DNA of 64,000 bases from Prorocentrum cordatum (Eukaryota; Sar; Dinophyceae; Prorocentrales; Prorocentraceae). The translations under genes were made by a program, and so were the position numbers. Shown one piece after another: positions 21,546-31,789 of the stretch (positions within the stretch are counted from its first letter, which is position 1; the number at the start of each line of letters is the position of its first letter). The stretch spans positions 235,001-299,000 of the forward strand of contig CAUYUJ010006513.1 in the NCBI GenBank assembly GCA_963575745.1, given 5' to 3'. The notes under the pieces are model-generated. The model searched no databases, was not told the origin of the DNA, and worked only from the letters and a program-made list of their open reading frames with translations.

Positions 21546-21794
21546 GAATGTCGGTCGCGATCGCTCCAGCGGCCGCGGCGCGTGCACGGCGGCGGCGGCC
21601 CAGCGGTGAGCAGCGGCGAAGCGGCGCAGCGGCGCGAGCGGGCGGCGGCGGCGACGGGGCGCGCGGCGCGCGGTGGGCCTCGCCAGCAGCGCCGTCGGCG
21701 GCGGCCGCGGCGGCGGCCGGCTCCGCCGCTCTCGCTCCTGCACGCGGGCTGCCGCCTGCGGCCGGGCCGCGGTGCCCCCGGGGGCCGCCCTCCT
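21546..21794. other. GCG-rich stretch between two microsatellites
   Basis: Very GC-rich with GGCGGC runs. No gene recognised. Confidence 0.4.
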
Positions 21795-21893
21795 CCTCCG
21801 CCTCCTCCTCCTCCGCCTCCTCCGCCTCCTCCTCCTCCTCCTCCGCCTCCTCCTCCTCCTCCTCCTCCTCCTCCTCCTCCTCCTCCCTTCCTC
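21795..21893. repeat. CTC/CCG trinucleotide repeat
   Basis: CTCCTC runs interrupted by CGC. Confidence 0.95.
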
Positions 21894-22159
21894 TCTCCCT
21901 CCTACTTCTTTGCCCCTGGCCTGGCCCTCCGCCACACGCGGCAAGACCCCCGGGAGCCGCCTTCTGCACCCCCCGGACATCGACTCCCCGATCGCAGTCC
22001 GAGGGCCGATGCCTCGGTCGCGGGTCGAGGGCTGGTACCTCGATCGAGGACCGCTGCTTCGACGCCCCGAAGGGTCAAAAAGCTGAGCTTGCCGGGTCCC
22101 TCTGGCCCTCTCGGGGCCTTCTCTGCGGAATCCCAGGGGGAGACCTCCGGAGGCCCATA

Positions 22160-22520
22160 GAGACTCTGGAGGCCTCCGAAGGGCTTCCGTCTGAGCCTTC
22201 GACGCCCCCTGGGCATTCATGGTGGCCCTCAGGGAGGGCTAGAGAGATCCACGGCAGAGCGGGAGGCCCACTCCACCTGTGAACACACAGGGCTTGAGAA
22301 TAGCCGCTGGGCTTCGATCCATCCCCGCGCTGGAAGCCCTCAGGAGCCCCCAGGTAGAGCTGGAGACCCACGAGGAAAGAGGGACGGTCAACTCCACCTG
22401 TGGGATCACAGGGATTCAACATAGCCGCTGGGATTCGAACCTCACGGTGGGAGTTCTTCGAGGCCCTCGGGGGGAGCTTGACCACAGAGAAGGGGAGGCC
22501 TTCTCCACCTGTGAGAATGT
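22160..22520 (+). repeat. About 115-bp tandem repeat, three units
   Basis: CTCCACCTGTG anchors lie at 22271, 22392 and 22503. Two units also share ATAGCCGCTGGG.TTCGA. The TTCGAA-like word looks like a tRNA T arm, but no cloverleaf surrounds it. Confidence 0.75.
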
Positions 22521-22589
22521 ACGGCTTGGCGATGGCACGGAACTCCTATGCGGGGGCCCTTAGAGAGAGCACCGCACATGTGTTGTACT

Positions 22590-24110
22590 GGGTGTGTGCG
22601 GGTGAAAGGGCGATGAAGATGAAGAGTGAAGATGGTGGCGCTGTAGATGCGGACAAAGACTGGAGTGGTGATGGTGCGAGTGTAGATGAGGGTGTGAGTG
22701 ACCGTCAGCATGAGTAGGAACGACGATAGGAGAAGTACGCTGAAGACGATCAAGAGCGAAGATGGTGGCACTGTGGATGCGGATGAGGATGGGAATGGTG
22801 ATGGTGCGAGTGGAAGCGGGGGTGTGAGTGACCGCCAACACGAGTGGGGACGACGGTAGGAGTCAGTACGCTGAAGACGATGAAGAGGGAAGATGGTGGC
22901 ACTCTAGGAGCAGATGAGGATGGAAGTGGTAATGATGCGACTATAGATGAGGATGAGAAAGACTGCTAGCATGAGTGGGGACGACGATGGGAGTACGTAA
23001 ACTGAAGACGACGAAGGGTGATGATGGTGGCACTGTAGGTGCGGATGAGGATGGGAGTGGTGATGGTGGGAGAGTAGATGACGTTGTGAGTGAATGTCAG
23101 CAGGAGTGGGGAACGACGATAGAAGTACGTAAACTGAAGACGACGAAGGGTGAAGAGGGCGGCACTGCAGGTGCGGATGAGGATGGGAGTGGTGGTGATG
23201 GTGCGAGTGTAGATGACGGTGTGAGTGAATGTCAGCATGAGTGGAGAACAGCGATAGAAGTATGTAAGCTGAAGACGACGGGTAAAGAGGGCGGCACGGC
23301 AGGTGCGGATGAGGATGGGAGTGGTGATGGTGCGAGTGTAGATGACGGTGTGGGTGAATGTCAGCATGAGTGGGAAACGACGATAGAAGTACGTAAACTG
23401 AAGACGACGAAGGGTGAAGAGGGCGGTACTGCAGGTGCGGATCAGGATGGGAGTGGTGACGGTGCGAGTGTAGATGAAGGTGTGTGAGTAACCGTCGGCT
23501 TGAGTGGGCACGCCGATAGGAGTAAGAACAGTGAAATCGATGAAGAGTGAAGAGGGTGGCACTATAGGTACGGATGAGGATAAGGATGTGAGCTGTGATG
23601 GTGCGAGTGTGGATGACGGTGTGCGTGACCGTCAGCATGAGTGGGAACGAAGATAGGAGAAGTATGCTGATGACGATGAAGGGTGAAGATGGTGGCTCTG
23701 CAAATGCGGATGAGGATCGGAGTGGTGATGGTGCAAGATTAGATCAGAGTGTGAGTGACCGTCAGCAAACAAGGGGGCGACGGTAAGTACACTGAAGACG
23801 ATGAAGGGTGAAGATGGTGGCACTATATGTGCGTTGAGGCTGGAAGTGGTGATGTTGCGAGTGTAAAGAGGGTGTGAGTGACCGCCAGCATGAGTGGGGA
23901 CGACAATAGGGGTGAGCACGCTGAAGACGACGAGGAGGGAAGATGATGGTACTGCAGGTGCAGATGAGGATGGAAATGGTGATAGTGCGAGTGTGGATGA
24001 GGGTGTGAGTAACCATCAGCACGAGTAGAAGCGACAGCAGGAGAAGTACGCTAAATGCGACGATTCAGAGGATGGTGAGAGTGTGGCTGAAAATGCGAGT
24101 GCGGATGAGA
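22590..24110 (+). repeat. 131-bp tandem minisatellite, about 11 copies
   Basis: The phrase GTCAGCATGAGTGGGG (or variants) recurs near 22704, 22834, 22965, 23096, 23231, 23361, 23494, 23631, 23761, 23884 and 24016, so spacing is 123-137. Each unit also has CTGAAGACGACGAAGGGTGA and GTGGTGATGGTGCGAGTGTA. Open frames on both strands are artefacts of the array. Confidence 0.95.
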
Positions 24111-24269
24111 ATCGGTGAGAGCCGTCAAGATGAGGGCTGATATGAAATCCACTGGCACCCTTGGTGACGTAAGGCAGTTGGTGTGCTGTCTCTTGACTCT
24201 CCAGTCCTGTCTCGCCGGAGCCCGCCTGTGGCCGCCCGCGGACGCCTCGTGGGTGCATCGTGCGCTAGG

Positions 24270-24625
24270 CGACCGCATAGATTGCACTGCATAGCCTTTA
24301 CCACACAGCTTGCACCGCATAGCTTGCACCACACACTTGACACCGCATTGCTTGCACCACACAGCTTACACCGCATAGCTGACACCACGTATACTGCACC
24401 GCATAGCGCATGCGCCGCATAGCTTACACCACATAGCGTACACCATACTGCTTACACCACATAGCTTGCACCACATTGCTTGCACCACGCAGCTTCCACC
24501 ACATAGTTTACACCACGTGTTTTGCACCGCATAGCGCGTGCGCCGCATAGCTTTCACCACATAGCGCACACCACATAGCGTAAACCACATAGTTTACACC
24601 AGATAGCTTGCACCGCATAGTATAC
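24270..24625 (+). repeat. 15-bp minisatellite GCACCACATAGCTT
   Basis: Units such as GCACCGCATAGCTT and ACACCACATAGCTT repeat about 23 times. Remnants of the same unit (TTGCACCACCTAGTT, GCACCACATAGCTTACAC) reappear at 26330-26383, beyond the foldback element. Confidence 0.92.
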
Positions 24626-24632
24626 ACATGTG

Positions 24633-24635
<3 letters not shown>

Positions 24636-24683
<48 letters not shown>
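24636..24683. repeat. TA dinucleotide repeat
   Basis: Perfect TA run between the 15-bp array and the foldback element. Confidence 0.97.
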
Positions 24684-24686
<3 letters not shown>

Positions 24687-24731
24687 ACACACATCTAGAT
24701 AGTATGTAGATACGGATATATCTATACCGTC

Positions 24732-25014
24732 GAGAGAGCGTGATCCACCGCCGCTTTACTGTGGAAAATTGCCAACCTTTTCCTTCGGAACCCCCCCCCC
24801 CCCCTCCGAAAATCCCCCCCCCCCCTGCTGGAACCCCTCCCCCCCCCCCCCCCCCCCCCTCCCTCCCGGCAAAACCCCCCCCCCTCCCCTAACCCCTCCC
24901 CCCCCCCCCCCCCCCTCCCCCTCGAAAACCGGGGGGGGTCACTACCGGTTCGAACCCCCCCCCCCCCCCCCCCCCCTCCGGATCCGGAAAACCGGGGGGG
25001 TCACTACCGGTTCG

Positions 25015-25047
<33 letters not shown>

Positions 25048-25984
25048 TACTCACCGCCAGCAAACGACTCCCGGTCCCCACCACCGTCCGCATCACATCC
25101 CCCACTGGTGTTCCCAGCACCACTGTCCTCACCACCGCTGTCCCCACTGGTTCCACCACCGCCCCTACTGTCCCCACCAGTGGCCCCACCACTGTCGCAC
25201 TGTCCCCGCTGTCCCCAGAACTGTTCCCACCACGGTTCCACTCTCCCCACTGTCTCCACGGCCCCAACCACTGCCCGACTATCCCCACTGTCCCCACTGT
25301 CCCACTGACTCCTCCGCTGTCCCACTGAGCTGTCCCACTGTTCCCACCACTGTCCCCACTGTCCCCACCACTGTCCCCACTGTACCTCCGTCCCATTGTC
25401 CCACCGCCGTCCTCGCCACCGCCTTCACCACTGTCCCCACCACCATTGTACCCTCCACTGTCCCACTGTTTCCACCTCATTCCCATTGTCCCCACACCAC
25501 TGTCCCCACCACCACCGTCACCACCACTGTCCACTGTCCCCCCCTGTTCCCACCATTGTCCCCACCACTGTCCCCACCACTACCGTCCCCACCACTGTCC
25601 CACTGTCCCACTGTCCCCACCATTGTCCCCACCACTGTCCCCACCACTACCCTCCCCACCGCTGTCCCACTGTCCCCCCACTGTCCCCACCACTGTCCCG
25701 CTGTCCCCTCACCACTGTCCCCACCAACACCGTCCCCACCACTGTCCGCACCCCCACTCGGTTTTCGAGGGGGGGGGGGGGGGGTTCGAACCGGTAGTGA
25801 CCCCCCCCGGTTTTCCGGATCCGGAGGGGGGGGGGAGGGGAGGGGTTCGGGGGGGGGGGAGGGGTTCGAACCGGTAGTGACCCCCCCCCGGTTTTCCGGG
25901 GGGGGGGGGGGGGGGGGGGGGGGAGGGGGTTGGAACGGTAGTGACCCCCCCCCGGTTTTCCGCCAGCAGCGGTAGAACACGCTC

Positions 25985-25988
<4 letters not shown>
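24732..25988. mobile_element. Foldback element with GTTCGAACC modules, copy 2
   Basis: Same architecture as copy 1 at 6473: left end GAGAGAGCGTGATCCACCGC, right end GCAGCGGTAGAACACGCTC, forward CACTACCGGTTCGAACC modules on the left, inverted ones on the right, and a CCACCACTGTCCC core. Non-repeated spots inside (GCAAACGACTC, CCCAGCACCA) match copy 1 closely, so the copies are related by transposition or recent duplication. It is longer mainly because the C and G tracts and the minisatellite have grown. Confidence 0.78.

Positions 25989-26043
<55 letters not shown>
25989..26043. repeat. TA dinucleotide repeat after the foldback element
   Basis: TA run directly abutting the right end of the element. 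No clear target-site duplication can be read in it. Confidence 0.95.
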
Positions 26044-26046
<3 letters not shown>

Positions 26047-26087
26047 TTCACATATACTGTCGGGAACTGTTGCATAGCGGCACAGCG

Positions 26088-26283
26088 TGCATGCCGCGGC
26101 GGCCCCAGCGACACGCTATCCCTTGCAGCATGATAGCGTGTCGCTCCGCTCCGCATGGCGCTGAGAAAGGCTCGGGACGATGACGCCTGGGGGGGGGGCA
26201 GGAAGTGGATAACATGTCGCGCCGAAGCGTGCTGGGCCGGAAACGGAGGAGCGACACGCTATCAAAAAGTTCCAGACCGTACA
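26088..26283. mobile_element. Hairpin element with AGCGACACGCTATC, copy 1
   Basis: AGCGACACGCTATC at about 26108 is followed at once by its inverse GATAGCGTGTCGCT (26131), and the direct form returns at about 26248. GCATGCCGCGGCGG begins it and TTCCAGACCGTA ends it. A diverged copy is at 43609-43763. Confidence 0.65.
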
Positions 26284-26942
26284 TGTATACATATATAATG
26301 CATTCATAAGCACACAGATGCATACCACCTGAATTGCACCACCTAGTTGACACGAAAAAGGATGCACCACATAGCTTACACATCCACGGTGCTGCGAATT
26401 ACGGTTCGGGGTCCACGCTGGCAAACATTATGTATCAGCTCAGCGCCGTTAAAAAGACATCGCTCAGAAACGCAGCCGTGAAACAAAAGAGCCTACCACA
26501 TACAACGAGCAGCAACGGCCCTGCCAGGATGAAGCGCGATCTGGCGGTCACGACACTAGAAACGTCTGCTTGGCTCGCCAGAGCCAACGCGGGGCGGCGG
26601 GTCACGCCAGCTCTCTTCGGCCAGCCTGGCGGGTCGCGAGCCCATGGCGCGCGATCCTGGGATGCAGGTCGGTGCCGTCCAGCGCGCGAGCACTCTGAAA
26701 AGAGACGGACGGTGGAGGGAACCAAACGACACGGAGAAGGAGGAGGAGGCGAGATGATGCGACTGCCGCAGCGTTCAACTCATTGGCTGAAAAGGGATTT
26801 GCGGCTGGCTTCCGCCTGGCTGAGGCAAGATCTGCGACCGCTCTCCGCCGCCACGGGACTGCGCAGGCTGTACATGTGGAGATCTAGGCTCGTGTGCGTC
26901 TTTCTCATGCTGGTGTGAGTATTGGTCCTGGTCAAGCTCCGC
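26284..26942. other. Unassigned DNA with minisatellite remnants
   Basis: 15-bp array remnants at 26330-26383. Otherwise a plus-strand frame of about 194 codons without a recognised motif. If the last exon of the neighbouring minus-strand gene runs on, it could extend to a stop at about 26780. Confidence 0.4.
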
Positions 26943-28371
26943 CTGTCCCCCTCCACCACGGGGGTCACCATGCCCACGCCCTCACAGTTGAGGCACTTGC
27001 CCGAGCCCTGCACCATGGCGCCGCGAATGTTCTGGGCGCAGCCACCGCACTCTGGACACCCCTGTCGGGCCCAGGAGTCTGGCCACTGCTGTACTTGTTT
27101 CCTCTCCTCCACCCGTCTCACTCTCCATCCACAGGCTGGCGGCGCCCACACGGGTGAAGGGGCCCTGGGACACACAAATAAATAGACACAAATGACAGGA
27201 TTCCCTATAGTTTCCTATATTTGGGTTTTTTTTGTTTTCCCCCTCACTTCCCATATTTTCCTATATTGTCCTGGGTTAATTGTGTCTGTGTGTTCTCCCC
27301 CTCCTGAACAAGGGGTCGCCGCGAGGGGGAGCGGGCCTTCTGCGAAGGCCCCTGCCCTCCAAGAAGCCCCCACCGCATGCTTGCAAGACCGCCCCCCTCG
27401 CGCCACCCCTCCTGGGGGCGCCTCCATCTGGGGAAGGAGCAAAGTCAAGGCGGGAGAAGCAGAGGAGAGCAGCAGCACCGTCGACGGACTCCTGGGCCCG
27501 ACCTGCTCCGCACGGCCGAAGTCCATCATGGCATCCAGGCTCACGGAGGGCGCCAGGAACATGGTGAAGTACGAGCCCTTGCCGCCGCAGTTGAGGCACT
27601 TGCCGGAGCCCGTGCATGTGGTGCAGGTCTTGGGCTGCCTGGCCAGCCACTCGGCGTGCTCGAGCTGCTCCTTCAGGCGCCTCTCCTCCTCCTCACGCCT
27701 GTCCCTCTCCTCCTGCGCGAGGCGCTCCCTCCGCCTCTTCTCCTCGCTCGCCCGCTGGCGCTGCTGGTCCTCCTCCTGCTGCTTCCGCCGGACGGCCTCG
27801 CGCTCCTCCGGAAAAAGAAAACCGGTATGAGCACCAGCTGTTAGAGCTCCGTGCCGATCTCTTGGATCTGCGCCAGACTCCCTCCGCGCGCCAGGTGCGG
27901 CGCCGGAGGCGCCGCCAAGGGAGCACAGCGCAGATCCGATAATTCTGGGCGGAGCCCCAAGAGTAAATGCTGGAACAATGAAGAGGAGGAGGAGGAGAAG
28001 GAGGAGGAGGAGGAGGAGGAGAAGGAGGAGGAGGAGGAAAGGAGGAGGAGGAGGAGGAGGAGGAGGAGGGAGGAGGGAAGGAGGAGGAGGAGGAGGGAGG
28101 AGGAGGAGGGAGGAGGAGGAGGAGGAGGAGGGAGGAGGAGGAGGAGGAGGAGGAGGAGGAGGAGGAGGAGGAGGAGGAGGAGGAGGAGGAGGAGAGGGGC
28201 GAGGACAAGGAGGGGCGAGGACGAGAGCGTGGAGGACGAGGACGAATGTTTATGCCGTTGTCTCTTCTTGGATCCTCGGCCCTCCTCTTCCTCTCGGCCT
28301 CGAGGCCCTCGCGCTCCCGCCGCTGCCTCTCCGCCTCGGCCCGTTCGAGGGCCCACTGCTCCTTCGCCCTC
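26943..28371 (-). CDS. Three-exon gene fragment: coiled coil plus paired CxxC zinc modules
   Basis: Exon A (28371-28275) encodes a charged helix with AKEQWALERAEAERQRRERE. Exon B (27805-27503, exactly 101 codons) continues it (EREAVRRKQQEEDQQ...EEERRLKEQLEHAEWLARQPK) and enters the module CTTCTGSGKCLNCGGKG. Exon C (27061-26943 or further) gives GCPECGGC then GSGKCLNCEGVG. The splices are GCCGAG|GA...GGAG|GAG and GAGCAG|GT...ACAG|GGG, and both keep frame exactly. AG-G acceptors and GA donors fit dinoflagellate splicing. The CxxC/GSGKC pairs resemble the DnaJ central zinc domain, but no J domain is seen, so function is unknown. Upstream exons are missing; exon A opens in phase 2. Confidence 0.7.
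27062..27502 (-). mobile_element. Introner-like intron with terminal inverted repeats at the splice sites
   Basis: Read on the minus strand, the 441-bp intron begins GTCGGGCCCAGGAGTC and ends GACTCCTGGGCCCGACAG. The first 16 bases are the exact reverse complement of the last 16 before AG. Imperfect symmetry (GTGCTGCTG, TCCTCTGCTT, GGCGCC) continues for about 85 bp. CAG precedes and (C)AG ends the element, as expected if a 2-3 bp target duplication supplied the acceptor. Removal joins GRAEQ to GCPEC in frame. Introners with inverted repeats are known in dinoflagellates; that this is one is inference. Confidence 0.75.
27163..27312 (-). repeat. Intronic 150-bp module, copy 1
   Basis: On the minus strand it runs from TTCAGGAGGGGGAGAACACA to GTGTGTCCCAGGGCCCCTT. 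It shares GACACAATT, GGAAAATATGGG and GGGAATCCTG.CATTTGTGT with 40673-40834. Its own ends are imperfect inverted repeats (TCAGGAGGGG...ACACAC versus TCA.GGGGCCC...ACACAC). In this copy it is nested inside the introner-like intron. Confidence 0.75.
27843..27945. mobile_element. Foldback MITE (TCTTGGATC/GATCCAAGA), copy 1
   Basis: The left arm GAGCTCCGTGCCGATCTCTT then GGATCTGCGC is followed by a GGCGCCGGAGGCGCC centre and the right arm GCGCAGATCC, after which symmetry decays. Better preserved copies are at 46573-46712 and 52069-52182. Confidence 0.7.
27975..28195. repeat. GGA trinucleotide repeat
   Basis: Long GGAGGA run with GAA and GGG interruptions, inside the second intron. Confidence 0.97.
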
Positions 28372-29290
28372 CTCCGGGGAAACCAGAAAGGTGCACCGAT
28401 ATCGCGAATCACCAGGCTTTTCCCCGGTTGCGTTCCGTGGTGCGCCCCTCTGCAGGCGCACGTCCGAAACCAACATAGACGCAGCACGAGCATCTTGAAG
28501 CGTGTCGTTACCTAGGCGGTACGGCCCGAAAGCGCCCACCACCAAGCAGATGCTACATAAGATTTCTGAGAGCGCGCGCGTCGCTCATGGGGCGAACCCG
28601 TCATGTAAGAATGTCGGGGCGGTAACGACTCCGACCTGAATTTCGAGGCGAGTCCGGCCGTGGCGACGAGGGCTTCTCCCGAGGCCCACAAAGGCGAGGA
28701 CGAGACCAGGGCAGCGGCATCGGTGCCCGCTCCTCCCTCTGAAGGGCAACGACCGGGGGGGACTGGCATAGGGTGGGGGACATCGACCCAGAATCGGCGA
28801 TACATCACCGATGGATCGCCGACAGGCCCCTGGTAGCAAATCCGCACGTTCCTGGGCGGATATATAGATTAACAACAAAGCTTTACTAAACAAAGCTCGC
28901 TAAACTCGTCTTCACTAGACAAACTACACGACCAAGGCTTTCCCAAATATGTTTTCTGTAACACGTTCTGTCAAGAAATGAGCGACTCATGATCGTCTTG
29001 TTGCGCCCGTGCCTCCGATGCCTATCGTGGGATGTGTGCCTTCGATGAAAAAAATCACCCCCGTCGGCGAGGCAGGGGCGATCGGGGGTCGACGCATCCC
29101 CCTCCCCCACGCCGATCACCCCCCCATCCCTGCCCCTGACCCTCGCCTTAGGTCGGGCATGTCCCCCCTACAAGAGGATTTTGGACGAAAAATTAAGAAT
29201 ACATCCGAAATGCGCCAAAAATGTTCAAAAATGGTCAAAAAATAGTCCCCAGACTATTTTTTGGGTATTTTTGAATATCCCCCCCTGTAG
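28372..29290. other. Unassigned DNA, probably intron upstream of exon A
   Basis: AG-G acceptor (CCCCGGAG|GAG) at its lower edge. Contains dispersed-box copy 2 at 28600-28690 (GACCTGAATTTCGAGG, CCGTGGCGACGAGGGC). No exon recognised with confidence. Confidence 0.45.
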
Positions 29291-29510
29291 AGGGACAGGC
29301 CCGACTTGACCCTCGCCCTCCTCTGCCTCCAGCGGCCGTTGCCGCCCAGCAGGTCGGTCTGGGTCACCGGTTGGCAGGCGGTCCTGGCCGCCCGCCGCTC
29401 CCTCGGCTCGGGCCCGAGGCGCCGGCGCTCCTGGCTGCACTGACGCAGGTTGTAGGCGAGGGGGAGCGCGGGAGCGCTCCTCGCCCGGACGCGGGGAGGG
29501 GAGGGGGAGG
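29291..29510 (-). CDS. Possible exon, coding-like stretch
   Basis: One minus-strand frame reads AYNLRQCSQERRRLGPEPRE...ACQPVTQTDLLGGNGRWRQR...VKSGLSLYRG. Composition is balanced, unlike neighbouring repeat frames. It could be an upstream exon of the zinc-module gene, but I could not find a phase-2 donor that joins exon A. Confidence 0.3.
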
Positions 29511-30584
29511 GCGCCCGGGGCCACTCTCGGGCCAGGCGAAAGGGGGGGGGGATAGCAAAGGGGGGGTTGGAGAATCAGCTCACGTGGCTGATTTTCCCGG
29601 CGCCTCCCGGCGCCGGAGGCGGCTATGTATCGAGAAATGGGCCCCTCGGTGGGGCCGAAACCAGCTGCATGCAGCAGATTTCGTCACCCCCCCTTTCCCA
29701 ATCCCCCCCTTTCGTTCGGCCCGACACTCGGCGGCGAGCGAGGGGTGAAAGTGAGAGGGGGAAGGCCTTCTCAGAGGGCGGCGGGGCTTCTCGGAGTCCC
29801 TCGCGCCTCCCGAGAAACTGCCTGCGTCTTCGGGGAAGGCTCAGAAGACTTCTTAAAAGGCCGGGGGGCTTCCGAGCCTTCTGAAGAGGCCCGCCCCTTC
29901 CCACTTCCCCCCTGGATCGCCGCCGAGAAATGCCACGAGGCGCCTCCGCAGGGCCGACGATACTCGGAACGCGTCTTGGCGCCAACGCTTGCTCGTCTGC
30001 CGAGGCCTCTTCAAGACGACGCAGGCGGTGCACCGGTGGCCGACACGGGCCGAGCGGGGCAGGCACACATCGGGGGGCCAGCACACTTCCGGAGGATCGT
30101 CGACGGGCCCACGACCCCGGGGCCCGAGGCCTCGGCGGTCGCGTCCCGGCCCTCGGTCGCGCCAGGGGGGGAATCTGCACCGCCGAGGCCCCGAGATAGG
30201 CTCCCAAAAGGGGGTTGGGCGCGCGGGACGGGGGGGACGAAGAGAGTACCCCTACCGCTACTCCCTGGACCTCTCAAGGGGTGCGCTCTGACCAGAACTT
30301 CGAGGAGAGTCTCGGCGTGGCGACGAAGGCCCCTCAGGACGAGCAGCGGCATCGGTAAATTCGGGCCGTCCTCCTCTGATGGAAGGCCCCTTGGGTGGGG
30401 CGCCGCGGGTGCCTACGCCCCCACCCCTCGCCCGGAATGGCAGGCGACCGCGAGGGGAACCGCGCGGGGGGCGTGCGCGGGGGAGCGCGGGGGAGCGAGG
30501 GCACCGAGATTGCTGCCTCCATGGCGCCCTAGCGGGCGGGCCTCGGGCCAACGGCGGCAGGGGCCCTGGTTCTCGTCATCACCA
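29511..30584. other. Unassigned GC-rich DNA
   Basis: Holds dispersed-box copy 3 (30250-30345) and an AAGGC/CTTCTC-rich stretch (29750-29910) resembling 43975-44110. Open frames on both strands are not interpreted. Confidence 0.4.
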
Positions 30585-30864
30585 CCACCAAAAACATCAA
30601 CAACACCAACAACAGCAACATCGTCATCATCGTCTGAATATTCATCATCCTCATCAGCATCATCAGCAGCATCATCATCAGCATCATCAGCACCATCAGC
30701 AGCAACAGCAGCATCAGCACCATCATGACCAGCAGCATCACCATCAACAGTCATAAACATCATCGGCAGCATCATCCTCAAAATAGCATCGTCATCATCA
30801 TCGTCATCCTCCTCCTCATCATCAACATCAGCATCAGCATCAGCATCAGCATCAGCAGCAGCAG

Positions 30865-30899
<35 letters not shown>

Positions 30900-30990
30900 G
30901 CATCAGCATCATCATCAGCATCATCATCATCATCATCATCAGCATCATCATCCTTATTATTATCAGCACCATCATCAGCATCATCCTCGT

Positions 30991-31021
<31 letters not shown>

Positions 31022-31534
31022 ATTATCATCATAGTCATCACATCGTCATCATCATCATCATCATCAGCATCAGCATCATCATCATCATCAGTAGCATCAG
31101 CAACATCAGTATCAGCATAATCTTCCTCATCACCAGCATCAACAACGATTTCGTCGTACTCGTCTGTATCATCACCGTCATTTCATCATCAGCATCAGCA
31201 TCGTCACCACCACCACCACAATATCATCACCACTATCATCGCCGTCATCATCAACAAAGTCGCCATCATCGTCTGTGTCATCATCGTCGCCATCAGCAGT
31301 TGCAGCAGCAGCACCATCATATCACCCATCATCCAGCATCCATCATCCAGCATCGTCGTCCTCGTATCATCAACATCATCATCAGCATCAACACGATCGT
31401 CCTCATCATCCTCATTATTATTATCATCATCCCCATCATCAGCAGCATCATCAGCCGCATCAGAATCATCATCATCAGCATCATCATCGTCAGCATCATC
31501 ATCACCACCACCATCATCATCATCAGCATCATGC

Positions 31535-31566
<32 letters not shown>

Positions 31567-31740
31567 ATTCCCCTCATCTGCATCCTCATCCTCATCCTCA
31601 TGATCCTCATCCTCATCCTCATCATCATCATCATCATCATCATCAGCATCATCATCCTCATCCTCATCCTCATCCTCATCCTCATCCTCATCCTCATCCT
31701 CATCCTCCTCATCATCATCATAGCCGTCATCATCATCATC
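30585..31740 (+). repeat. CAT/CAG/CTC trinucleotide repeat, over 1 kb
   Basis: Phased CATCAT, CAGCAT and CCTCAT triplets with short interruptions. Poly-His, poly-Ile, poly-Ser and poly-Met frames are artefacts. Confidence 0.96.
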
Positions 31741-31789
31741 GAGAGACGTGGGCGACGACGGGTCCCTGCCGGAGCTGCTTGTGGATACC

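Larger units (their letters stand above)
27806..28274 (-). other. Second intron of the zinc-module gene
   Basis: 469 bp from a GA donor (GCCGAG|GATCC) to an AG-G acceptor after a T-rich tract (TTTTCTTTTTCCGGAG|G). It contains a long GGA microsatellite and a degraded copy of the ELRADFLD foldback element. Confidence 0.6.

Noticed and set aside
22405-22445. tRNA suggested by GGATTCGAACC
   Set aside because: The T-arm-like word lacks a matching stem, anticodon arm and acceptor arm on either strand, and it belongs to a 115-bp tandem repeat.
24270-24625. CRISPR-like or telomeric array
   Set aside because: The 15-bp units are tandem without spacers, and the sequence differs from TTTAGGG.
25989-26043. 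Target-site duplication for foldback copy 2
   Set aside because: The right flank is a pure TA run and no unique 8-bp match to the left flank exists.
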